From assembly GCA_035546335.1 (NCBI GenBank), contig DATKDP010000104.1, positions 1 through 5,004 on the forward strand: a DNA stretch of 5,004 bases, in the 5' to 3' direction. This document shows positions 1-5,004 of this stretch, piece by piece. Under the pieces are notes generated by a model, which had not been told where the DNA came from, did not search any database, and was given only the letters and a program-made list of their open reading frames with translations. This DNA is from DATKDP01 sp035546335. GTDB lineage: Bacteria > Acidobacteriota > Thermoanaerobaculia > Gp7-AA8. Each line of letters opens with the position of its first letter. The stretch's first letter is position 1. A program made the position numbers and the translations under genes.

Positions 1-74
1 CAGAAATGGCGCGCCGGGCGGTAGGAGAGGCGGCAGAGATACGCGATCGAAGGGATACCGGCGGAAGGCTTTCC
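1..74. other. Left-edge sequence with no assignable gene
   Basis: This GC-rich stretch runs up to the repeat that begins at 75. The third plus-strand frame is open from the window edge to a TGA at 84-86 inside the repeat arm, giving about 27 residues. It could be the tail of a gene cut off by the window, but it has no recognisable motif. On the minus strand an ATG at 79-81 opens a proline-rich frame that runs off the edge without a clear ribosome binding site. Neither is convincing, and I see no tRNA or other RNA gene here. Confidence 0.3.
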
Positions 75-191
75 CCGTCATCCTGAACGAGGGCGGGGTG
101 CGGGTGTGAGTGAAGGATCTGCGTTCTTAGACAGTTGCCGATCGCAGATCCTTCGCTCACGCCCACCCAACCGCCTCGCTCAGGATGACGG
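75..191. repeat. Imperfect palindromic repeat element (49-base arms)
   Basis: The left arm (75-123) and the reverse complement of the right arm (143-191) align without gaps over 49 bases. The outermost 12 bases (CCGTCATCCTGA) match perfectly. The innermost 18 (106-123 against 143-160) differ at one position, and most mismatches lie in the G-rich middle. The spacer is 19 bases (124-142), so transcribed RNA would fold into a long hairpin. The TCATCCTGA…GAAGGATCTGCG core resembles short dispersed repeats that I recall from many bacterial genomes. It lies just downstream of the minus-strand CADD-like gene, where such palindromes often sit and may stop or stabilise transcripts. No transposase or flanking target duplication is visible. 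Confidence 0.8.
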
Positions 192-204
192 CAAGGTTCG
201 CGGT

Positions 205-256
205 GTCATTCCCTTTTCAGCGGCGCACAGCGCCGTTTTCGAGCTCAGGATGACGG
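205..256. repeat. Decayed second copy of the palindromic repeat
   Basis: Positions 243-256 (GCTCAGGATGACGG) repeat exactly the 14 bases at 178-191, the outer right arm of the preceding element. A degenerate partner, GTCATTCC, lies at 205-212, so GTCAT (205-209) can pair with ATGAC (250-254). The interior no longer carries the GAAGGATCT core. This looks like a shortened or diverged second element, ending nine bases short of the CADD-like gene's stop codon at 265-267. The 14-base identity is directly visible; its status as a second element is inferred. Confidence 0.5.
221..239 (+). terminator. Small GC hairpin followed by TTTT
   Basis: CGGCGC (221-226), loop ACA, and GCGCCG (230-235) form a perfect 6-bp stem, followed on the plus strand by TTTT (236-239). 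The shape is that of a short intrinsic terminator reading rightward, which would oppose transcription entering the 3' end of the minus-strand gene. No plus-strand gene is known to end here. On the minus strand the stem is not followed by a U-run, so it is a poor intrinsic terminator for the CADD-like gene. It may simply be part of the decayed repeat. Confidence 0.3.
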
Positions 257-264
257 TTCCGGGC

Positions 265-939
265 TCAGTGCACCATTTCCGAGGCGCCGACGTTGACGCC
301 GTCGAGGAACGTATAGAGCGCCTGCAGGGTCACTTCCACCGCATCGGTCGCTTCGTCTCGTTTCTGCGCGTCGTCGCAGATCTGGTCGAGAAGGTCCTCG
401 GAGGTCCTGGCGTGAATGACGTCGGCGGCGAGATGGACGGTGAAGAAGCTGATCGCCTTCGGATCGCGGATCGAATAAAAGCGCTCGAGCCCCTCGATCT
501 TCGTCTTTGCGACCGAGGGGACCTGAGACTCGTACGCATAGAGAGCGCCGAGACCCTCGTGGACTTCACCATCTCTGGTGAGAGTGCGCATCGTATCGAT
601 CAGCTCTCGCGTTTTCTCCGAGGGAACGGACATCAGGATCTCATCGCGATCCATCCCCAGGGAGTCGCAGAAGCGAAGCCAGAGCTCGGGGTGATTGTCC
701 GCTCCTCGCTCCTCCTCGATCAGATTTTCGAGGATGGCCTGCCGGATCGTCAGGTCGTCGCAGTTCGCGTGGATCGCGCTGAGGAACGTCGGAAACGCGA
801 GCGAGTAATGAAAGTACTCGCGGGCGTAGTTTCGCAGTTCTTCCAGGGAGAGGCTTCCCTCGCTCCAGCGCTGGTAGAACGAATGATCCAGGAGATGGCG
901 CTCGGAGATTTTCTGCTGAAGATTGGTGATCAGGTTCAT
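265..939 (-). CDS. CADD-family (TenA/PqqC-like) protein, candidate self-sacrificing p-aminobenzoate synthase
   Basis: The 224-residue product closely resembles Chlamydia CADD (CT610) along its whole length. CADD is a haem-oxygenase-fold dinuclear metal enzyme that makes p-aminobenzoate for folate from one of its own tyrosines in an O2-dependent reaction. Compared with CT610 from memory, with a constant offset of five residues, all six metal ligands are kept: Glu76, His83, Glu137, His169, Asp173 and His176. The residues equivalent to the sacrificial Tyr27 and proposed amine donor Lys152 are also kept, as Tyr22 and Lys147. Conserved blocks include HSFYQRW (19-25), AIHANCDDL (55-63), YAYESQVP (134-141) and ADVIHAR (172-178). 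The cysteine-containing CADD tail is absent. The protein looks cytosolic. The ATG at 937-939 is preceded by a strong AGGAGA site. The gene stands alone and diverges from the lipoprotein gene. Family assignment is firm; pABA synthesis is inferred from the residues. Another TenA-like oxygenase role remains possible. Confidence 0.9.
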   Translation of the reverse strand: MNLITNLQQKISERHLLDHSFYQRWSEGSLSLEELRNYAREYFHYSLAFPTFLSAIHANCDDLTIRQAILENLIEEERGADNHPELWLRFCDSLGMDRDEILMSVPSEKTRELIDTMRTLTRDGEVHEGLGALYAYESQVPSVAKTKIEGLERFYSIRDPKAISFFTVHLAADVIHARTSEDLLDQICDDAQKRDEATDAVEVTLQALYTFLDGVNVGASEMVH

Positions 940-1056
940 CGACTTCTCCTCGAGATCGGTTTTTGTCGTCCGGATGGATCAATCGCAGTGTAGCAGCATC
1001 CGTCCGTCTCCTTCCAGAGGGTTCTGCTGGACGCTTCCTTGCATCGTAGTGGCCGC
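940..1056. promoter_or_regulatory. Divergent intergenic region between the CADD-like gene and the lipoprotein gene
   Basis: These 117 bases must hold the 5' signals of both divergent genes unless one is read through from elsewhere. On the minus strand a TGCTACACT sequence (987-995 on the plus strand) resembles an extended -10 element for the CADD-like gene, but no good -35 hexamer lies at standard distance. I see no convincing promoter toward the lipoprotein gene and no clear operator palindrome. The region's role follows from gene orientation; the -10 call is weak. Confidence 0.35.
945..950 (-). promoter_or_regulatory. Ribosome binding site of the CADD-like gene
   Basis: On the minus strand AGGAGA lies five bases before the ATG at 939-937. 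It is a strong Shine-Dalgarno match and fixes this start, which also agrees with the N-terminus expected for the CADD family. Confidence 0.75.
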
Positions 1057-1926
1057 ATGAGAGCGCTACTTCCGGCATTACTCCTCCTACTGCTCACCGC
1101 GGCATGCTCGTCCCCTCCCGCCGATCGGCGCGGAGGAGAGGCCGCTGACTCTTCGAAGAATTCGGCGCCAGCCGATCCGTCGAGCCGGCCTTCCACTCCG
1201 CAAGGAGCGGATTCGAGATCGGATCGCGAAGCTGATCAGGGCAACATCACGATCGCCGAGCCGGAGGAGGGTGGGTCGATTCGCACCAATCCTTTCGTCG
1301 TTCGTGGAACGGCGCGAACGTTCGAGAACAACGTCGTTCTCCATCTCTACGACGAAGGCGGAGCGCTGCTGGCCGAAGAGGTGACCACGGCCCAGGGTGA
1401 GCTGGGCGACTTCAATCCGTGGGAAAGGGAGATCTATCTCACCCGCGACCCGGGCCGAAGAGTCAGAGTCGAAGGAATCGAGCACTCGGCGAAGGACGGT
1501 GCTGTCCGCTCGCGCGCAGTCGTCGATGCTTCCATCGAGATTCCGGCGTCGCAGCTCAGGCTCTTTTTTCCGAATCCGCAGCGCTCGCCGTCCGATTGCA
1601 GCATCGTGTTCAGCCTGTCCCGGAGGCTTCCGGCGAGCCGTTCGATCGCGCGTCTCGCCCTCGAAGCGCTCATCGACGGACCGACGGAAATGGAGAGAAG
1701 GAGTGGGGTTTCGAATCCTTTTCCCGAAGGAAGCGCGGTGCGATCGGTGAATCTGCGCGACGGCGTCGTCACGGTCGATTTCAACGAGCGACTTCAGAAC
1801 GTCGGCGGTTCGTGCCGCGCGACGGGGATCCGCGCGTCCGTGGAGAAAACCCTGCTGGCCATCGAAGGGATCGAGCGCGTGCGGATCCTGGCCGGCGGCA
1901 GCGAGGAGCTCGCTTTGCAGCCCTGA
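1057..1926 (+). CDS. Lipoprotein with Gmad2 and GerMN domains
   Basis: This 289-residue protein starts with a short lipoprotein signal peptide: MRALLPA, a run of leucines, and a lipobox ending TAAC with the acylated cysteine at residue 17. Residues 18-62 form a Ser/Pro/Asp/Arg-rich linker. Residues about 63-162 resemble Gmad2, the immunoglobulin-like domain of spore-germination proteins, with the pattern I.EPEEGGSI…NPFVVRGTARTFE…HLYDEGG and HSAKDG. Residues about 167-288 match GerMN, including LALEALIDGPT (200-210) and FPEGSAVRSVNLRDGVVTVDF (222-242, read as two adjoining motifs). Cys181 and Cys253 could form a disulfide outside the cytoplasm. The protein is probably anchored to an envelope membrane; its exact function is unknown, as for most GerMN proteins of non-sporulating bacteria. 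The ATG at 1057 is chosen because it gives a canonical signal peptide. An in-frame TTG at 1039 would add six residues. Neither start has a clear ribosome binding site. Confidence 0.82.
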   Translation: MRALLPALLLLLLTAACSSPPADRRGGEAADSSKNSAPADPSSRPSTPQGADSRSDREADQGNITIAEPEEGGSIRTNPFVVRGTARTFENNVVLHLYDEGGALLAEEVTTAQGELGDFNPWEREIYLTRDPGRRVRVEGIEHSAKDGAVRSRAVVDASIEIPASQLRLFFPNPQRSPSDCSIVFSLSRRLPASRSIARLALEALIDGPTEMERRSGVSNPFPEGSAVRSVNLRDGVVTVDFNERLQNVGGSCRATGIRASVEKTLLAIEGIERVRILAGGSEELALQP

Positions 1927-1933
1927 CCCCCTC

Positions 1934-1964
1934 TCGACATTCACCTTTCGGAAGCTGATAGACT
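1934..1964 (+). promoter_or_regulatory. Candidate promoter for the aconitase gene
   Basis: TCGACA (1934-1939) matches five of six -35 consensus bases. TAGACT (1959-1964) matches four of six -10 bases and is preceded by TG at the extended -10 position (1956-1957). The 19-base spacer is longer than the usual 17, which weakens the call. Transcription would start near 1971, leaving a leader of roughly 150 bases before the aconitase start. The promoter begins only eight bases after the lipoprotein stop, and no clear terminator separates the genes, so readthrough from upstream is also possible. Confidence 0.35.
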
Positions 1965-1978
1965 GCGCAAGGCGGGCC

Positions 1979-2092
1979 ATGGCGTATTTGCATGGTCGCC
2001 GGCTGCGGCACGGTTCGCCACAGCGACTCTCAGGGCGTGCTTGCTCCGCTCTTCATACGATCTCATCACCAGGCGACGGAGTCGAGGCGTGA
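1979..2092 (+). CDS. Possible 37-residue leader ORF upstream of aconitase
   Basis: An ATG at 1979 opens a 37-codon frame ending in TGA at 2090-2092. AAGG (1969-1972), six bases before the ATG, could serve as a weak ribosome binding site. The peptide is Arg-, Ser- and Gly-rich, matches nothing I recognise and has no run of one amino acid that would suggest classic attenuation. Its stop codon overlaps the last base of the left arm of the hairpin at 2082-2107. A chance ORF in GC-rich DNA is the more likely explanation. Confidence 0.15.
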   Translation: MAYLHGRRLRHGSPQRLSGRACSALHTISSPGDGVEA

Positions 2093-2107
2093 CAAGCGAC
2101 GCCTCGA
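2082..2107 (+). promoter_or_regulatory. Perfect 9-bp hairpin in the aconitase leader
   Basis: TCGAGGCGT (2082-2090) and ACGCCTCGA (2099-2107) are exact reverse complements separated by eight bases (GACAAGCG). The stem ends three bases before the GGGGA ribosome binding site (2110-2114) and 12 bases before the ATG at 2120. There is no downstream U-run, so it is not an intrinsic terminator. It could influence ribosome access or bind a protein on RNA, or, as a perfect 9-bp palindrome in DNA, act as an operator. The structure is visible; any regulatory role is inferred. Confidence 0.5.
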
Positions 2108-2119
2108 TCGGGGACGGTC

Positions 2120-4996
2120 ATGCACAACACCTTCAACACTCTCGAGAAGCTCGAAACACGATCCGGTCGAAGCGGGATGTTCTATTCGCTGCCTCGCCTG
2201 GAGAAGGAAGGGATCGCCACGATCTCGCGCCTTCCGGTTTCGATCCGTGTCGTTCTCGAGTCGGTTCTGAGAAACGTCGACGGGCGGAAGATCACGGAAC
2301 AGAACGTCCGAACGCTCGCCAACTGGCAGCCTTCGGGGGAACGTGTCGACGAGATCCCGTTCACGGTAGCGCGCATTCTGCTCCAGGACTTCACCGGCGT
2401 GCCGCTCCTGGTCGATCTCGCGGCGATGCGATCGGCGGTGGCCAGGCTCGGCAAGGATCCGGGACTGATCGAACCGCTGGTGCCGGTCGATCTGGTGATC
2501 GATCATTCAGTTCAGGTCGATTACACGCGGGTTCCCGATGCACTGGCCATGAACATGGAGATCGAATTCCGGAGAAACCGGCAGCGCTACGAGTTTCTCA
2601 AGTGGGGAACGCAGGGGTTCAATGGCTTCAAAGTGATTCCTCCCGGAATCGGAATCGTTCACCAGGTGAATCTCGAGTACCTCGCCCGCGGCGTGATGGA
2701 GAGCGAAGGCGTCTTCTATCCCGATTCGCTGGTCGGCACCGACTCGCACACGACGATGATCAATGGCCTTGGAATCGTCGGCTGGGGCGTCGGTGGAATC
2801 GAAGCCGAGGCAGGGATGCTGGGGCAGCCGGTCTACTTCCTCACGCCCGACGTCGTCGGAGTCCACCTGAAGGGGAGTCTGCGCGAGGGGGTCACCGCGA
2901 CCGATCTCGTGCTCCGCGTCACTCAGATGCTGCGCGAGGCGAAGGTAGTGGGGAAATTCGTCGAATATTTCGGAGACGGCGCCGCCTCGCTTTCGGTGGC
3001 CGACCGGGCCACGATCGCAAACATGTCCCCCGAGTATGGGGCGACCATGGGCTTCTTCCCAGTCGACGAGACGTCATGCAGTTACCTTCGATTCACCGGC
3101 AGGAGCGAGGAGCAGGTCGATCTGGTCCGGACCTACTACGAGGCTCAGGGGATGTTCGGCATGCCGCGTGCGGGGGAGATCGATTACACCACGACTCTGG
3201 ATCTCGATCTGGCGAGCATCGTTCCCAGCGTATCGGGCCCGCGACGTCCGCAGGACCGCGTTTCACTCGATGATCTGAAGGGCTCGTTTCTCGAGCTGTT
3301 GCGGCGACCGGTGAGCGACGGTGGTTACGGTAAGAGCGAGGAGGAGCTCGTCCGGTCGTTGAAGGCGCTGGTCGGCGTGGCTCCCGGTGAGCCGAGACCG
3401 CCGCTGACCGGTGGCGGCGAACAGGATTCCGACACGATCCCGCAGGAGAACGAAGACTATGCGACGCCGAACGATACGAGTGCACTCTCCGAAAGGGAGA
3501 TGATCAACAATCGTCCGACGCCCGACCGGGTGACCGACGAGACGGAAGACGAATTCCCACAGGCCGTTGCCGAGCTTGGCCACGGTGACGTGCTGATCGC
3601 CGCGATCACATCGTGCACCAATACGTCCAATCCCGCGGTGATGATGGCTGCCGGTCTGCTGGCGAAGAAGGCGAGGGAGAAAGGGTTGCGCGTCGGTCCG
3701 CTGGTGAAGACATCACTCGCTCCCGGCTCGCGCGTGGTGACCGACTACTTCCGTCGCAGCGGGCTGAATCGCTATCTCGACGAGCTCGGATTCAATCTCG
3801 TCGGTTACGGCTGCACGACCTGCATCGGCAACTCGGGTCCGCTCGACCCGCGAATCGAAGGAGCGATCACCAGCAATGATCTGGTCGCGGTGAGTGTGCT
3901 CAGCGGAAATCGAAACTTCGAAGCGCGCATCCATCAGAGCATCAGGGCCAACTATCTGATGAGTCCTCCGCTGGTGGTCGCTTTCGCGCTCGCTGGAAGG
4001 ATCGACATCGATATGACCAATGAGCCGATCGGCTTCGGCTCCGGAGGAGAGGCGGTTCATCTCCGCGACATCTGGCCGTCATCTGCAGAGATCAACGAGG
4101 TGATCGAATCATCGCTGGATCCGGAGAGTTTCCGCACGCTGTATCGCGACTTCGCAGCGCAAAACCCGTTATGGGAAGAGATTCCCGGCTCCAGCGGAAC
4201 GCTCTATGACTGGGACGCGAGCTCGACCTACATCCAGGAGCCTCCCTTCTTCGACGAGCTTCCGCTGGAGGCCGGCGGCTTCCGCGAAATTCGGCGAGCG
4301 CGCGCTCTGGCGATCTTCGGCGACTCGGTGACCACGGACCACATCAGCCCGGCGGGTGCGATCAAGCCGGCCTCCCCCGCCGGTGAGTATCTGATCGAGC
4401 GCGGTGTCGCCGTCGAGGATTTCAACAGCTACGGTTCACGAAGGGGAAACGATCGCGTCATGACACGCGGCACGTTCGCCAACGTCCGCATTCGCAACCT
4501 GATGGTTCCGGGAGTCGAGGGGGGAGTCACCGTCCATCAGCCCGACGGCGAGCGGATGAGCATTTTCGATGCAGCGATGCGATACCAGCAGGAGGGGATT
4601 CCGCTGGTCGTCTTTGCCGGACACGAGTACGGTACCGGTTCGTCTCGCGATTGGGCGGCGAAGGGGACGCGGCTCCTCGGTGTGCGCGCCGTCGTGGCGC
4701 AGAGCTTCGAGCGCATTCATCGCAGCAACCTCGTCGGGATGGGCGTGCTGCCACTTCAGTTCGAGGAAGGAACCAACGCCGGATCGCTCGGCCTCGATGG
4801 AACCGAGACGTTCGATCTCGTTCTTTCCGGCAGCGGGCTGCATCCGCGGGACACAGCGACTCTGCGCATCCAGCGCGGCGATCGGATCGACGAGGTGCCG
4901 CTGACCGTCCGGATCGATACGCCGATCGAAGTCGATTACTACCACCACGGCGGAATCCTCCCGTACGTGCTGCGGCAGCTCGTCGCGACAGCGTAG
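2120..4996 (+). CDS. acnA: Aconitate hydratase, AcnA/IRP1 type
   Basis: This 958-residue enzyme interconverts citrate and isocitrate through cis-aconitate in the TCA cycle in the cytosol. The three 4Fe-4S ligands are Cys499 (ITSCTNTS), Cys565 and Cys568 (GYGCTTCIGNSGP), with the same 66- and 3-residue spacing as E. coli AcnA Cys435/501/504. Other signature blocks are QDFTGVP (89-95), IDHSV (127-131), GTDSHTTMINGLG (206-218), SGNRNFEARIH (595-605, Arg598 and Arg603), GDSVTTDHISPAG (734-746), NSYGSRRGN (769-777) and GTGSSRDWAAKG (838-849), where Ser841 is the likely catalytic base and Arg843 binds substrate. Domains 1-3 are followed by the swivel domain from about residue 725. The protein is about 67 residues longer than E. 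coli AcnA because of an acidic insertion between about 395 and 487. The ATG at 2120 has GGGGA five bases upstream and fits the family N-terminus. It is intact, ends in TAG, and has the arginines that IRP1 also uses for RNA binding. Confidence 0.97.
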   Translation: MHNTFNTLEKLETRSGRSGMFYSLPRLEKEGIATISRLPVSIRVVLESVLRNVDGRKITEQNVRTLANWQPSGERVDEIPFTVARILLQDFTGVPLLVDLAAMRSAVARLGKDPGLIEPLVPVDLVIDHSVQVDYTRVPDALAMNMEIEFRRNRQRYEFLKWGTQGFNGFKVIPPGIGIVHQVNLEYLARGVMESEGVFYPDSLVGTDSHTTMINGLGIVGWGVGGIEAEAGMLGQPVYFLTPDVVGVHLKGSLREGVTATDLVLRVTQMLREAKVVGKFVEYFGDGAASLSVADRATIANMSPEYGATMGFFPVDETSCSYLRFTGRSEEQVDLVRTYYEAQGMFGMPRAGEIDYTTTLDLDLASIVPSVSGPRRPQDRVSLDDLKGSFLELLRRPVSDGGYGKSEEELVRSLKALVGVAPGEPRPPLTGGGEQDSDTIPQENEDYATPNDTSALSEREMINNRPTPDRVTDETEDEFPQAVAELGHGDVLIAAITSCTNTSNPAVMMAAGLLAKKAREKGLRVGPLVKTSLAPGSRVVTDYFRRSGLNRYLDELGFNLVGYGCTTCIGNSGPLDPRIEGAITSNDLVAVSVLSGNRNFEARIHQSIRANYLMSPPLVVAFALAGRIDIDMTNEPIGFGSGGEAVHLRDIWPSSAEINEVIESSLDPESFRTLYRDFAAQNPLWEEIPGSSGTLYDWDASSTYIQEPPFFDELPLEAGGFREIRRARALAIFGDSVTTDHISPAGAIKPASPAGEYLIERGVAVEDFNSYGSRRGNDRVMTRGTFANVRIRNLMVPGVEGGVTVHQPDGERMSIFDAAMRYQQEGIPLVVFAGHEYGTGSSRDWAAKGTRLLGVRAVVAQSFERIHRSNLVGMGVLPLQFEEGTNAGSLGLDGTETFDLVLSGSGLHPRDTATLRIQRGDRIDEVPLTVRIDTPIEVDYYHHGGILPYVLRQLVATA

Positions 4997-5004
4997 GGGG
5001 AAGA

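Noticed and set aside
3..86. Possible C-terminal end of a plus-strand gene entering from the left edge
   Set aside because: Only about 27 codons are visible, third-position GC is not strong, and the stop lies within the repeat arm. It cannot be separated from chance.
106..993. A 295-codon plus-strand open frame antisense to the CADD-like gene
   Set aside because: It covers the CADD-like gene almost exactly, shows no family motifs, begins inside the palindromic repeat and lacks a good ribosome binding site. The minus-strand protein has a full set of conserved residues, so this is a codon-bias shadow.
1087..1980. A 297-codon minus-strand open frame antisense to the lipoprotein gene
   Set aside because: Its product is Arg-rich and without recognisable motifs, while the plus strand encodes a signal peptide and two recognisable domains.
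1981..2040. tRNA or riboswitch in the aconitase leader (suggested by GGTTCGCC)
   Set aside because: No cloverleaf or acceptor stem could be built around it, and the surrounding sequence fits no riboswitch consensus I know.
2041..3273. A 410-codon plus-strand frame overlapping the first part of aconitase
   Set aside because: It is a shifted frame inside acnA with a low-complexity Arg/Gly/Ser product. The aconitase frame carries all family motifs without interruption.
4997..5004. GGGGAAGA after the aconitase stop as a ribosome binding site for a next gene
   Set aside because: The window ends before any start codon, so it cannot be judged.

Overview
The window is GC-rich bacterial DNA with three convincing protein genes, a repeat-bearing left flank and two short intergenic regions. 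The organism cannot be named from the sequence. High GC, a Gram-negative-style lipoprotein, a dispersed-type palindromic repeat with a TCATCCTGA…GAAGGATCT core and a non-chlamydial CADD-family enzyme would fit an uncultured soil or aquatic bacterium, for example from Acidobacteriota or a neighbouring phylum. That placement is inference.

Layout. Positions 1-264 hold no supportable complete gene. A 49-base imperfect inverted repeat (75-191) is followed by a decayed second copy (about 205-256) that encloses a small GC hairpin. Positions 265-939 (minus strand) encode a CADD/TenA-like haem-oxygenase-fold protein with the complete metal-binding and sacrificial residue set of the Chlamydia self-sacrificing p-aminobenzoate synthase. 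A 117-base divergent spacer (940-1056) separates it from a plus-strand lipoprotein gene (1057-1926) with Gmad2 and GerMN domains. After a 193-base gap with a candidate promoter, a possible short leader ORF and a perfect 9-bp hairpin, a full-length AcnA-type aconitase (2120-4996, plus strand) fills the rest of the window.

The genes do not form an obvious single pathway: one likely feeds folate synthesis, one is an envelope lipoprotein and one is a TCA-cycle enzyme. The shared theme is at most metal or oxygen dependence, since the CADD enzyme needs a dinuclear metal site and O2 and aconitase carries a labile 4Fe-4S cluster. I do not claim a functional linkage. The most interesting points are the non-chlamydial self-sacrificing pABA synthase candidate and the structured leader just upstream of the aconitase start. 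I see no evidence for a wholly new multi-gene system.
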